Shown here: one piece after another, positions 32,904-42,085 of the stretch | How the letters are laid out: each line of letters starts with the position of its first letter | How positions within the stretch are numbered: position 1 is the stretch's first letter | Translations under genes and position numbers: made by a program | Notes under the pieces: generated by a model | The model's input: only the letters and a program-made list of their open reading frames with translations | Told to the model about the DNA's origin: nothing | Databases searched by the model: none | Origin: Archaeoglobus profundus DSM 5631 | Lineage (GTDB): Archaea; Halobacteriota; Archaeoglobi; Archaeoglobales; Archaeoglobaceae | Assembly: GCF_000025285.1 (NCBI RefSeq) | Contig: NC_013741.1 | Location: forward strand, 310,001 to 374,000 | Direction: 5' to 3' | DNA length: 64,000 bases

Positions 32904-33471
32904 TTATAGGAGTTACGTAGGTCTCTATAAAGGCCGCTACGAGTAGCATCGGCATGACGTATTTCAAGTAAGCTCTAACGGCCCTCTTAATCTCAAACTT
33001 TATGTCAACACTCACCCCCCTAGCCCTATTCAACGTGGCGATACCCAGCTTCAATCCGTAAGAGCATGCAATCAAAACGGCTGGGATCTCAAGTATACCG
33101 TGAGGTATTAGCATCAATAGCACTTTCAACAATCCAACATTCTTTGAAACAACGGCAGAAACGACACCTATTGTGAACCCGTTGATGGCTATGAACAGAA
33201 CAGGGATTACACCAAAAGCTAGGCCAAGTAACATGTTTACAAAACTCTTGACGGTATTATTAACGAAGATTACAGCAAATATCATTGCCTGTGGAAGATC
33301 TTTGACAAACGATAAGCTTTCGAAAATCTGTTTTATAAAGGTTTCAGCTTGATCGGGATGGCTTGCAGCCCATTGGTAGCCGATGTAAGTTGATAGGAGG
33401 AATACCGCCAGAAGTACTATGAACTCCTTCATGCTGTAAGGCATACGAAAGATTAATATAACCTTTCCCAA
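32890..33471 (-). CDS. SpoIIM-family membrane protein
   Basis: A 193-residue integral membrane protein of the stage II sporulation M family. Five or so hydrophobic segments, with the typical [20 protein letters not shown] and [23 protein letters not shown]. Archaeal members have no known sporulation role. The start may be a later ATG (M10). It is convergent with the FtsZ-like gene. Confidence 0.88.
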   Translation of the reverse strand: MGKVILIFRMPYSMKEFIVLLAVFLLSTYIGYQWAASHPDQAETFIKQIFESLSFVKDLPQAMIFAVIFVNNTVKSFVNMLLGLAFGVIPVLFIAINGFTIGVVSAVVSKNVGLLKVLLMLIPHGILEIPAVLIACSYGLKLGIATLNRARGVSVDIKFEIKRAVRAYLKYVMPMLLVAAFIETYVTPIISQI

Positions 33472-33492
33472 GCTCTTGAGCAGGTGATAAGA

Positions 33493-33765
33493 ATGGCAGA
33501 GAATGCGGTGTTTGTTGGGAACAAGCCGGTAATGAACTACGTGTTGGCCGTGCTGACGCAGTTCAACAACGGCGCAAAGGAGGTAGCAATTAAGGCGAGA
33601 GGAAAGGCGATAAGTAGGGCAGTCGATGTAGCAGAGATCGTCAGAAAAAGATTCTTGCCAGATGTCGATGTCAAGGACATAAAGATCTCAACTGAGCAAA
33701 TCGAGAGCGAGCAGGGAACTGCGAACGTCTCAGCGATTGAGATAATTTTGGCTAAGAAGGAGTAA
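33493..33765 (+). CDS. albA: Chromatin protein Alba (second copy)
   Basis: A 90-residue Alba protein from ATG 33493 (in-frame start at 33484 also possible). It shares [23 protein letters not shown]-type sequence (shown in part) and [21 protein letters not shown] with the first copy. Alba paralogues can form heterodimers with different DNA and RNA binding. Confidence 0.95.
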   Translation: MAENAVFVGNKPVMNYVLAVLTQFNNGAKEVAIKARGKAISRAVDVAEIVRKRFLPDVDVKDIKISTEQIESEQGTANVSAIEIILAKKE

Positions 33766-33788
33766 CTCTCTTTCTTTTGCTTTTATTT

Positions 33789-34430
33789 ATGATTGAAGAA
33801 TTTTTGGATTTTGTTAGATCTAAGCTCGAAGAGAAAGAGTTAGCTAGAGAAGAGTTACTTAAGCTTGTTAGAGAAATGCGAATAAACTCCACAAAAGCCA
33901 TAGCTTCAATTCATGCTGGCGATTTTAAGAAGGCTGACGAATACCTAAGAAATGCGATGGAAATACTTCAAAAGGTTAAGGAGTATAAAGTCTATCCAGA
34001 CGTTTATTACCCCGTAACATTCGATGCCATGCAAGAGTTAGTTGAAGCTTACGTCTTCAGGCATATCGTTGAAAATTACGATATCGACGTTGATCTAAGC
34101 CAACTCGATGTGGAGTTCGCTCCGATCTTAACTGGTTTAGCCGATGCTGTTGGAGAAATTAGAAGACATATACTTGATTTACTCAGAAAAAATGAGTTTG
34201 ATAAGGCCGAGAAGTTGATAGGCATTATGGAGAGAATCTACAATAACCTCATAACGTTCAGCTTTCCGGACAAGATAACTCCAAATTTGAGGCCAAAAGT
34301 AGATTACGTTAGGAATGCAATAGAGAGAACAAAATCGGATTTCATATCTGCAAAAGCTTCCGCTTTGAGTGAAGATGTTAAAAGCTTAGAAGAGCTTATC
34401 AAGAAGCTTCAACAATCTTTAAGAGCTTAA
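33789..34430 (+). CDS. Translin-family RNA-binding protein
   Basis: A 213-residue all-helical protein (from ATG 33789) of the archaeal translin family. TKAIASIHAGDFKKADEYL and PVTFDAMQELVEAYVF are characteristic. Eukaryotic translin binds single-stranded nucleic acid and with TRAX forms C3PO; archaeal homologues form similar octamers, with unclear role. Converges with the VWA gene, overlapping 32 nt. Confidence 0.85.
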   Translation: MIEEFLDFVRSKLEEKELAREELLKLVREMRINSTKAIASIHAGDFKKADEYLRNAMEILQKVKEYKVYPDVYYPVTFDAMQELVEAYVFRHIVENYDIDVDLSQLDVEFAPILTGLADAVGEIRRHILDLLRKNEFDKAEKLIGIMERIYNNLITFSFPDKITPNLRPKVDYVRNAIERTKSDFISAKASALSEDVKSLEELIKKLQQSLRA

Positions 34431-35691
34431 TTCCTCCAGCCTCACTTAACTCCGCTCTCATGTAGCAGTCGCTTATGCTTTTTAAGGTCTCGTTTTCGCC
34501 CTGAATCATAACCGAGATGAGATTTGCGTTCGCCTTCTTTAAATCCTTTGAGAGGTCTTCAACTACATCCTCCCCGTCAGTTATTATTACGATTGTGTTC
34601 GTCAAATCCGACAACCCCCTTTCAACTAAATCTTTTACAGCAGTTCTTAAGGCATTTGTTATGTCGGTTCCTCCGTTTGACTTAACCTTTAGAATAGCGT
34701 CAACAACTTCATGCGGATCGCTCAGCAAGTGATGGGTTTTCTTGTCGAAAAATCTGAGGAAGTACCTCCTCCTTTTTAGGCTCGCCATCCTGTATATTGC
34801 CAAGGCAACACTTCTCGCCCAAACCGTTTTTTCACCAACCATAGATCCACTTTTATCCACGAGTATGTAATAGGCGCCTTCAGCAATGCTGAGCTTCTCC
34901 TTCGTTAGAAATCCTTCACCGCTAAACTTTTTCAAGAAGAGCTCTTCTGGTAGAGCTAGCTCTCTAACTAAAGCTCTGTCTATTCTTTTGGTTAGGCTGT
35001 AACCGGATAGCTCTTCCCCGAATCTCCCCCTTTTCTTTAGAATGTATGTCGCTTTTGGAATGTGGCTGAAGAGCTTCTTCGAGAAGGAGACTATATCTCT
35101 CATGAACTTCACATAAAGCATGTGCTCAGCCAAATCTAAAACTTTCTTGAACGTTCCCTCCTCCTTTCCAGCCCTTTTACCACCTATAAGTTCCCTAACA
35201 TCGTTTGCATTTCTGACCATCTCTTCAGCATATTCGGTTGCGTAATCCAAAATCGCCGGAATCTCTCCGCCTTCAACCATAGCCCTCATCGCCCATACGA
35301 CGTAAGCCTTCAAGTTATCGAACGGGTTTTCGTGCTCGAGTCTTATCAATCCCAAAACCTTCCCTATAACAGCCTTTGCCAAAGCTATGCTGTATGCAAG
35401 GCTCATCTCATCGTCTAAAGTCGTAAGCATCTTTATCTTCTGATACCTATCGCTCGAGATGTAATCCTGCAAAAACTTCCTAGCCTCTTCAAGCACGTCG
35501 TCTTCATTCTTTGATCTCAAGAAAGGGTAGAGGGAGTAGTGTAGAAAGTAGCAATCTGTAGCGATCAGTTGAATCTGCTCACAAGTTCTGTAAACCTGTT
35601 GTAGATCTTTTGGCAGATAACCTTCAATTCTCTGAGCGATCAGCTGATAGATAAAGTCATCATTTGTAACGTTTACGAGATTGTTCTTCAT
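34399..35691 (-). CDS. VWA-domain protein, partner of MoxR ATPase
   Basis: A 430-residue protein. The first 265 residues are helical (CoxE/ViaA-like); the C-terminal von Willebrand A domain has the MIDAS motif DKSGSMVG, then NGGTDITNALR and IVIITDGED. Such proteins pair with MoxR/RavA AAA+ ATPases to load metals or remodel proteins. Overlaps the ATPase gene by 4 nt (ATGA). Confidence 0.87.
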   Translation of the reverse strand: MKNNLVNVTNDDFIYQLIAQRIEGYLPKDLQQVYRTCEQIQLIATDCYFLHYSLYPFLRSKNEDDVLEEARKFLQDYISSDRYQKIKMLTTLDDEMSLAYSIALAKAVIGKVLGLIRLEHENPFDNLKAYVVWAMRAMVEGGEIPAILDYATEYAEEMVRNANDVRELIGGKRAGKEEGTFKKVLDLAEHMLYVKFMRDIVSFSKKLFSHIPKATYILKKRGRFGEELSGYSLTKRIDRALVRELALPEELFLKKFSGEGFLTKEKLSIAEGAYYILVDKSGSMVGEKTVWARSVALAIYRMASLKRRRYFLRFFDKKTHHLLSDPHEVVDAILKVKSNGGTDITNALRTAVKDLVERGLSDLTNTIVIITDGEDVVEDLSKDLKKANANLISVMIQGENETLKSISDCYMRAELSEAGGIKLLKIVEAS

Positions 35692-36827
35692 ATTCCGAAG
35701 AGTTCAGCCTTCTTCCTCTCCAAAACGTCTTCTGCTCTACTGTAAACCTGCTTGAACTGTCTTATGTACGGTAGCAATCTCGGATTCTTCGGTATCTCAT
35801 CCATTAAAGTTGATGCTTTCTTGTAAATTGTCGATAGCATCTTAAGTTCTTCCATTCCACCGTTAAGACTCGCATTTAAGGCGTTTTGCAACTCCGCAGT
35901 TACAACCTGAATCTTCTGCACGTGCTGATAGAAACTGCTCAGTCCAAGCTCGAGTATTATCTGTTCAACCTTTTTCAAATCCTCTTCATCGTGAACGGCT
36001 GTAAGCTTCAAAGCCTCTGCTAAGGAGTCTAAGCTAACATCGTTCTCTCCGTAAACGAAGGATATTGCAGAGGCTACTTTCAGAACCTTTATTTTCCTCC
36101 TATCCGAAATCTTAACTCCCCTTTGCTTTAACCTCACTAGAGCTTCGATATATCTCCTTATTAGATCTCTGTTGCTGGTAATCTGCCTAAACTTTTCCAT
36201 TACTGCATTTTGCAAACTTTTAACGTCGTTCACGCTCATAACGATATCGCTTTCAACGCCCAAATCTAGTTCGACGCCCTTTTCTATTAACTCTTCCCAT
36301 GAATCCTCTGAAACACCTTTAACAAAGCATCTTATTGTTAGCCTGTCGTAGAATGGCGCATCTTCGACATCGCCACTTATCTCGTTGCTTGCGGTATACA
36401 ACGCCAGCATCGGCAACCTTATGTAACTTCCATCACTGAAAATTCTCTTGTTAAGGATTATGTCCAGAAGAATGTTTCTGATAGCCGAGCTTGCCTTGAA
36501 AATTTCATCCAAGAAGACTATCTCAGCTTGCGGAAGCTTTCCTTCAGTTCTTCTGACGTACTTACCTTCCCTCAATGCATTTATATCCAAAACACCCAGT
36601 ATCTCATCTGGCTCGGTAAACCTTGTTAAGAGGTAGTAGAAGTACCTAGCATCGATCATGCTGGCTAGATTTTCGATTAAAGCCGTTTTAGCCGTTCCAA
36701 CCTCTCCAACAAGTATTGTAGGTTCTCCAGAAAGCAGACCGGCAAGTACAGCTGTTATCTCTGCCTCCCTCTGAACGAACCTCTCCGCAAGCCTATACTT
36801 AAGTTCGGTAAGCTTGTCCTTCAACAT
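35688..36827 (-). CDS. MoxR/RavA-type AAA+ ATPase
   Basis: A 379-residue ATPase. Walker A GEVGTAKT (about 41-48), Walker B IVFLDEIFKA (about 103-112), sensor-1 ALYTASNEI. The C-terminus after residue 280 is helical. RavA/MoxR ATPases act as chaperones with VWA partners, here the next gene. Client unknown. Confidence 0.9.
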   Translation of the reverse strand: MLKDKLTELKYRLAERFVQREAEITAVLAGLLSGEPTILVGEVGTAKTALIENLASMIDARYFYYLLTRFTEPDEILGVLDINALREGKYVRRTEGKLPQAEIVFLDEIFKASSAIRNILLDIILNKRIFSDGSYIRLPMLALYTASNEISGDVEDAPFYDRLTIRCFVKGVSEDSWEELIEKGVELDLGVESDIVMSVNDVKSLQNAVMEKFRQITSNRDLIRRYIEALVRLKQRGVKISDRRKIKVLKVASAISFVYGENDVSLDSLAEALKLTAVHDEEDLKKVEQIILELGLSSFYQHVQKIQVVTAELQNALNASLNGGMEELKMLSTIYKKASTLMDEIPKNPRLLPYIRQFKQVYSRAEDVLERKKAELFGI

Positions 36828-36852
36828 TTGTCGTTAATACGTTCACGATGTA

Positions 36853-37437
36853 TTAACCTTTTTTGCTCAAAATATCGTGGAAGAAGAACCATGCACTGAA
36901 CACACCCATCGATATACCAATTCCAATGCTCAAACCCCAAGCGAGAGCGGATTTTATCTCGGGTGTGAGATTTGTTACATCTATTAGGAGGACTAGGACG
37001 ATGAATAATGTCATTAGGGTCATGAATCCTCTCATCTTCCCTTCAACCGCAATCTTCTCCGAAATTCTACTGACTGCAACGAAGACTATAGCGATGAGAA
37101 ATATCACACTTAGGACTCTACCAAAATACTCTAAGGCCATATTTAGGTAATCCATTCCTTCGGGAAATGCTACACTTGATATTGTGTAGAGGGCTGTGAG
37201 TGCTATGCCGACATTTAGAATTGCCAACATGAGAGATGAAAAGGATATGTTGATGTGTCTCGCTAAAGGTTTGAAGAGTTCACCGACCTTAAACACCTCG
37301 AAAATCTTTGAGAGTGCCCTGTTTATGGCGTAACCTAACACGAAGAATAAACATATGAGTATTACAGATACTATCATCTTGGGTATGAGAGCTTCAACAT
37401 CCTTGAGGGCCATTATTACAGCTTCCTGCAGATTCAT
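36853..37437 (-). CDS. Membrane protein resembling an MscS-type channel N-terminal region
   Basis: A 194-residue protein with about five hydrophobic segments (near 16-38, 66-88, 101-122, 133-151, 164-188). LFFVLGYAINRALSKIF and the layout resemble the transmembrane repeat region of small mechanosensitive channels, but the cytoplasmic beta domain is missing. Function uncertain. It overlaps the MFS-like gene by 4 nt. Confidence 0.6.
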   Translation of the reverse strand: MNLQEAVIMALKDVEALIPKMIVSVILICLFFVLGYAINRALSKIFEVFKVGELFKPLARHINISFSSLMLAILNVGIALTALYTISSVAFPEGMDYLNMALEYFGRVLSVIFLIAIVFVAVSRISEKIAVEGKMRGFMTLMTLFIVLVLLIDVTNLTPEIKSALAWGLSIGIGISMGVFSAWFFFHDILSKKG

Positions 37438-38756
37438 AGGCTTAAGTAGTAAGCAACTCTGTATATAAAGATGATCAGAATTACCGATAACGATACGACT
37501 GTAAGCCTTATTGCCAGCAACGTGGTTTCTCTTGCAAGTGTGGTTGAGAATGAATAGCCCGATATTGTCAGATTGTAAACTATCCTTGAGTACAATCTCG
37601 CCCTTTCGACATCTATTGAAATCTCTGGAATTGCTAAAAGCGATAATATCAAAGCTGATAACAACAGCAATGAAGCTGAGATCATCATAAAGTGAAATGT
37701 GCCGACAATAATTGCAACTATCATTCCGAAGAACTGTGAGAGTGTTGTTACAGCTGTTAATAGAAATGGAACTTCCCTTCCCTTAATTTCAGCACATATG
37801 AAGCTAGCGAGCATGTTTGTTCCGTTAAATGCGAATGTGTAAATTATAGCAATGAACAAATGAAGAATAGGAATGTTTACAGTGTATATCATGAACGGGA
37901 CTGCGCTAGCAAGGACTACTGCAAACCTGTAAGTTCTGTAACTTCTACCAGACCAGAAGAGCGGTGCAAATATGGATGTAGTAGTTTGAAGGAAGCTTAT
38001 AAGCATTGCAAAGTAATCTTCGACTTTGAGATCGCTGACTAAATGAGGAGTCCAAGTGGAACCTATTATTGCTGAGGAGGAAGTTACAAGCAATAGAAAC
38101 AATAAGACATTGACAGATTTAACCTTAAGCTCTTCTTCAATCTCTCTAAGTCTTACATGACCTATGTCCGCAAACAGCAGAACGACCGTTGATGTAAATC
38201 CTACAGCCGATGCCAAGGCGTAGAGGTAAGTGTACTTTTCGTAACCACTTAATGTGTAGAGCACGATCAGAGAAGTTATAGAGCCAAGTATGTTTGAGAA
38301 TGCCCCCAAAGAGTTTCTCAAAGCCAATGTTTTCTTTGCATCTCTCTCATCAAGAGAAAATATTGCAACATTTATCAGTGCCGATGTTGGTACTGTGAAG
38401 CATATTGCGAGCGTGTAGAATGCTGGAAGGATATTCAGGTAGTAGGATAGAGGTATAAGTCCCCAGAAGATTCTTTCTAGAGCGTGAAATATTATCAGAT
38501 ACTTCTTCGGATTCTTGAGGAAAATGTGCCTGCACTTGTAAACAACGTAGGCTAAAAGGGTGGCAAAGAGATAAGCCTTTGCGTTAAGTTTGACAATCTC
38601 GAGTACATCGTATCCTACTACAGCCAGATATATCGGCGCTAAGCTCCTCGTTATGTTTACGTAAAATCCTGCTGTCAAAGCCTCCATTACGAGCGATTTT
38701 CCCCTCATTTTTGTACAAGCGTAAAGAAAGTATAGCATTGATAAAACGTTTTTCAT
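37434..38756 (-). CDS. MFS-like multi-spanning transporter
   Basis: About 440 residues from ATG 38756 (ATGs at 38738 or 38708 are alternatives). About ten to twelve hydrophobic segments, with a central polar loop near HVRLREIEEELKVKSVN. It resembles MFS proteins, but no substrate motif was recognised. A longer upstream open frame would run into cofE and is rejected as a start. With the 38756 start, its CAT overlaps the ATG of cofE in the tetranucleotide CATG, so the two divergent genes share their start region. Confidence 0.65.
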   Translation of the reverse strand: MKNVLSMLYFLYACTKMRGKSLVMEALTAGFYVNITRSLAPIYLAVVGYDVLEIVKLNAKAYLFATLLAYVVYKCRHIFLKNPKKYLIIFHALERIFWGLIPLSYYLNILPAFYTLAICFTVPTSALINVAIFSLDERDAKKTLALRNSLGAFSNILGSITSLIVLYTLSGYEKYTYLYALASAVGFTSTVVLLFADIGHVRLREIEEELKVKSVNVLLFLLLVTSSSAIIGSTWTPHLVSDLKVEDYFAMLISFLQTTTSIFAPLFWSGRSYRTYRFAVVLASAVPFMIYTVNIPILHLFIAIIYTFAFNGTNMLASFICAEIKGREVPFLLTAVTTLSQFFGMIVAIIVGTFHFMMISASLLLLSALILSLLAIPEISIDVERARLYSRIVYNLTISGYSFSTTLARETTLLAIRLTVVSLSVILIIFIYRVAYYLSL

Positions 38757-39501
38757 GGAAATTGTAGGTCTAAAGCTTCCGTTGATAAAGGAAGGAGACG
38801 ATATAGCTAAACTGATTGTCGAGAGGTTCGATGTTGAAGATGGGGATGTGATAGCAATATGTTCAACTGTAGTTTCGAAAGCAGAAGGTAGGATTGCAAG
38901 GCTCGATGAATACAAACCCAGTGCTAAAGCTATTGAAATAGCCAATAGGATAGGAGAAGATGCAAGGTTTGTTCAGGCTGTCTTGGATGAGAGCGATGAA
39001 ATATTGATAGATTATCCATTTTTACTTGTTAAAGCGAAATTTGGGAACATCTGCGTAAACGCTGGAATAGACAGAAGCAACGTTGAGAGTGGAGTAATAT
39101 TGTTACCTCCGAAGGATCCGGATGAAAGTGCAAGGAGGATAAGGGAGAGAATCAGGGAATTAACTGGGAAGGATGTGGGAATAATTATTACAGATACGAA
39201 CGGCAGATGCTTCAGAAAGGGAGTTGTCGGTGTGGCTATTGGTGCTTCGGGAGTTCAGGTCTTAAGAGATTGGATTGGAAAGGTGGATCTTTACGGAAAT
39301 CCTTTAAGCAAAACTGTCGAATGCGTTGCAGATGAGATTGCCGGCTTTGCAAACCTAATTATGGGTGAGGGAGATTGGGGAATTCCTGTTGTAATTTTTA
39401 GAGGTTTAAATCTTAGAGGAGAGGGATGTGCTAGGGATATATATAGAAGTGAAAGGGAAGACGTAATAAGAATGCATTTGAAAAAATCTAGGATTTCTTA
39501 A
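38755..39501 (+). CDS. cofE: Coenzyme F420-0:L-glutamate ligase
   Basis: A 248-residue CofE, which adds glutamates to F420-0 using GTP. Family features: GLKLPLIKEGDDIAKLI at the N-terminus, STVVSKAEGR, the DTNGRCFRKGVVGVAIG segment and CVADEIAGFANLIMGEGD. The full single-domain archaeal length. Fits the F420-dependent Fno elsewhere in the window. Its end overlaps iorA by 14 nt, convergent. Confidence 0.96.
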   Translation: MEIVGLKLPLIKEGDDIAKLIVERFDVEDGDVIAICSTVVSKAEGRIARLDEYKPSAKAIEIANRIGEDARFVQAVLDESDEILIDYPFLLVKAKFGNICVNAGIDRSNVESGVILLPPKDPDESARRIRERIRELTGKDVGIIITDTNGRCFRKGVVGVAIGASGVQVLRDWIGKVDLYGNPLSKTVECVADEIAGFANLIMGEGDWGIPVVIFRGLNLRGEGCARDIYRSEREDVIRMHLKKSRIS

Positions 39502-41341
39502 CCTTTATCGCCCTCTCTGGGCATATTCTCGCGCATACTCCGCAAGATGTGCAGAGTGCCGGGTCTATCTGTGGTTTTTCTCCATCTAGGTAGATTGCTG
39601 GGCATGAGAAAACTCTGTAACATTCTCCGCAGTTGTTGCACTTATTCTGTAATATTTCAAACGGTAACAGCTTTACTCCTTTTCTCCTGAGTTCCCTCAT
39701 CCTGACTATTGAACAGAGCTGTTTAGCAACAACAACGGCAACACTGTCGTGATCTAAAGCCCTTCTTACAGCATCTTCAACATTCCTAACACTGTAGGAA
39801 TTTACAACTTCCACAAATTCTACGCCGCAGGCTTTTGCAACTTCCTCAATTTTTATTGCCTTTCCGACGCTACCATCAGCTTTCAAACCTATTCCGGGAT
39901 GTGGCTGGTGTCCAGTCATTCCGGTGGTCATGTTGTCCAAAACTACGAGAACGAACTTTGCTCCATTGTAGACCGCGTTAATTAGCGCTGGGATTCCCGC
40001 ATGGAAGAATGTTGAATCACCGATAGTTGCGATTATCTTGTCCTTTATCACCCAGCTTAAGCCATTTGATACTCCAACGCTCGCACCCATACAAACGCAT
40101 ACCTCTACAGCCCTATACGGTGGATTGTAGCCTAAGGTGTAGCAACCTATATCACTTGGTAGGGCGCACTTTACCTCGTTTGCAATCTTTCTCAGAACGT
40201 AGAAAACTGGAGAGTGAGGACAACCCGGACAAAGGACGGGAGGTCTTGGAGGCGCAATCTTCGAAATCTCTCTCGCTCTTTCAACGATGCGGTCGTAGTC
40301 TAGCCTTGTAGGAATATTCAACAGCTTTGCAATTGCTTTTTCAACTATTGGTATACTGTATTCGTAGTGCATGGGCAAATGGCCAGTCAGCTTACCGTAA
40401 ACGTTCTTAGTTAACGTTTTTACGAAGATTTCAACAATCGGATCGACCTCTTCAACTACCAAGACTCTTTCAACAGATGTAACAAAATCTTCAATTTTCT
40501 TCATAGGTAGAGGATGCATCGAAGAAAGCTTGAGAATTGGCAGATTTAAATTCAATCTCTTCAAAGCATCCTTAACATAGGAATAGCTCAAACCACACGC
40601 TATTATTCCCAGCCTACTATCTCCGTCTTCAACCCAATTTCTTTCCCATCTTTCCAAGAAGTCCTGAAGGTTCTTCAGCTTTTTTTCGAGTTCTAGCTTC
40701 AGCTTTCTTGCGTTAGAGGGAAGAACAACGAATTTCTCCGGTTTTGCAACCCATTCAACCTTTTCAAGCTTCTTTTCGGGAATTTTTCCAAGCCTTACAA
40801 TTCCCCTTGCATGGCTCAACCTCGTGTAAGTTCTTAAGATTACGGGCAGTCCAAATTTTTCAGAGATTTCAAAACACTCTTTCGTCAAGTCTTTAAGTTC
40901 TTGAACGCTGTGCGCTTCGAAAACTGGCACCTTAGCTGATAATCCGTACCACCTGTTATCCTGCTCGTTTTGACTGCTGTGCATGAAGGGATCGTCAGCT
41001 GTAACTAGAACGAATCCACCTACCGCACCTATGTATGCGAAGCTGAAGAGGGCATCACTCGCAACATTTACTCCAACATGTTTCATAGCACACATTCCCC
41101 TTTTACCGGCTAAGGAAGCACCCATTGCCACCTCAAAAGCGACCTTCTCATTTGTTGAGTATTCAACGTGCATGAAGTCCTTCAAAAGCTTTGAGACCTT
41201 TGCAAGGGTATCACCGATTTCGGATGAAGGTGTTCCGGGATAGCATGCAAATACATCTACACCAGCTTCCAAAGCTCCTCTTGCGATTGCCTCATTCCCA
41301 AGTAGAAATGCTTTCTCTCCCTCACTGCCAAGTACATGCAT
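39488..41341 (-). CDS. iorA: Indolepyruvate:ferredoxin oxidoreductase, alpha subunit
   Basis: A 617-residue subunit that oxidises aryl pyruvates to aryl-acetyl-CoA and reduces ferredoxin. Pyrimidine-binding half at the N-terminus (GVDVFACYPGTPSSEI), TPP-binding half with PPRPPVLCPGCPHSP and IATIGDSTFFHAGIPAL, and two C-terminal [4Fe-4S] clusters (CNNCGECYRVFSCP and CTSCGVCARICP). The beta subunit gene iorB is not adjacent. The aryl-CoA ligase at 9113 would act on related metabolites. Confidence 0.95.
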   Translation of the reverse strand: MHVLGSEGEKAFLLGNEAIARGALEAGVDVFACYPGTPSSEIGDTLAKVSKLLKDFMHVEYSTNEKVAFEVAMGASLAGKRGMCAMKHVGVNVASDALFSFAYIGAVGGFVLVTADDPFMHSSQNEQDNRWYGLSAKVPVFEAHSVQELKDLTKECFEISEKFGLPVILRTYTRLSHARGIVRLGKIPEKKLEKVEWVAKPEKFVVLPSNARKLKLELEKKLKNLQDFLERWERNWVEDGDSRLGIIACGLSYSYVKDALKRLNLNLPILKLSSMHPLPMKKIEDFVTSVERVLVVEEVDPIVEIFVKTLTKNVYGKLTGHLPMHYEYSIPIVEKAIAKLLNIPTRLDYDRIVERAREISKIAPPRPPVLCPGCPHSPVFYVLRKIANEVKCALPSDIGCYTLGYNPPYRAVEVCVCMGASVGVSNGLSWVIKDKIIATIGDSTFFHAGIPALINAVYNGAKFVLVVLDNMTTGMTGHQPHPGIGLKADGSVGKAIKIEEVAKACGVEFVEVVNSYSVRNVEDAVRRALDHDSVAVVVAKQLCSIVRMRELRRKGVKLLPFEILQNKCNNCGECYRVFSCPAIYLDGEKPQIDPALCTSCGVCARICPERAIKVKKS

Positions 41342-41410
41342 GGGATGGCAATTAGGGGATGGATTTTAACCTTTTGCGATAGGTTTAACTTCAAGCTCTT
41401 AACTTCGTTC

Positions 41411-42085
41411 ATGGACTGGAAAGGGATTGCTAGGGAGATAATATCGACGATTATAATAGTTGGAGCTATTATTGGAATAGGAATTGCGATAACTGGTACT
41501 TGGCCATTCATGGTTGCCGTTCAATCTGGTAGCATGGAGCCGCACATTCACAAAGGCGATGTAATAATACTCTTTGGCTTGAATAGGGTTGGTAAAGTGG
41601 TAACTTGGATAGACGGTTCTAAGAGTGACTACAAGATGTTTGGAGATTACGGTGATGTGATAGTCTATTATCCAAACGGTGATAATGGCAAAACACCCAT
41701 AATTCACAGGGTAATTGCTTACGTTCATAAAGGTGAATACATACCGACTTTAATAAAGATAAACGGAAGGGTGTATTTGGGATATGTAAAGGTTAAAGCG
41801 AAGGTTAGTGGATTCATCACTCAGGGAGATGCAAACTACGAGCCATGTAAAATTCAAGATTTAAAAAATTTATTAATATATAATTATGTTTTATTATACA
41901 ACGAAACCGAAAAACGCTTCGATAAAGTTAACTTAAGCGACCTCACTAAGTTTAAAATGTGTAAGTTAGGTATTCCAGATCAGCTTGCACCAGATTGGAA
42001 TATAGAGCCAGTTAAAGAGGAGTGGATCGTTGGCGTTGCGAAGTTTAGAATACCTTATGTCGGATGGGTAAGGTTGCTGATATGA
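41411..42085 (+). CDS. Archaeal signal peptidase I
   Basis: A 224-residue membrane protease (start ATG 41411; a longer frame from 41336 overlaps iorA and is less likely). An N-terminal transmembrane helix (about 10-30) leads to the catalytic SGSMEPHI, with Ser near residue 46, and IIHRVIAY carrying the histidine that replaces the bacterial lysine. It cleaves Sec signal peptides on the outer face. Overlaps the next gene by 4 nt. Confidence 0.9.
   Translation: MDWKGIAREIISTIIIVGAIIGIGIAITGTWPFMVAVQSGSMEPHIHKGDVIILFGLNRVGKVVTWIDGSKSDYKMFGDYGDVIVYYPNGDNGKTPIIHRVIAYVHKGEYIPTLIKINGRVYLGYVKVKAKVSGFITQGDANYEPCKIQDLKNLLIYNYVLLYNETEKRFDKVNLSDLTKFKMCKLGIPDQLAPDWNIEPVKEEWIVGVAKFRIPYVGWVRLLI

Noticed and set aside
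37434-38945. Longest version of the MFS-like gene (503 codons)
   Set aside because: The first 63 codons lie antisense within cofE and are Ser/Thr-rich; similarity to a transporter begins after residue 64.
41336-41410. Extended N-terminus of signal peptidase
   Set aside because: The extension adds a basic, cysteine-containing stretch and overlaps iorA; MDWKGIAREI at 41411 fits the family start.
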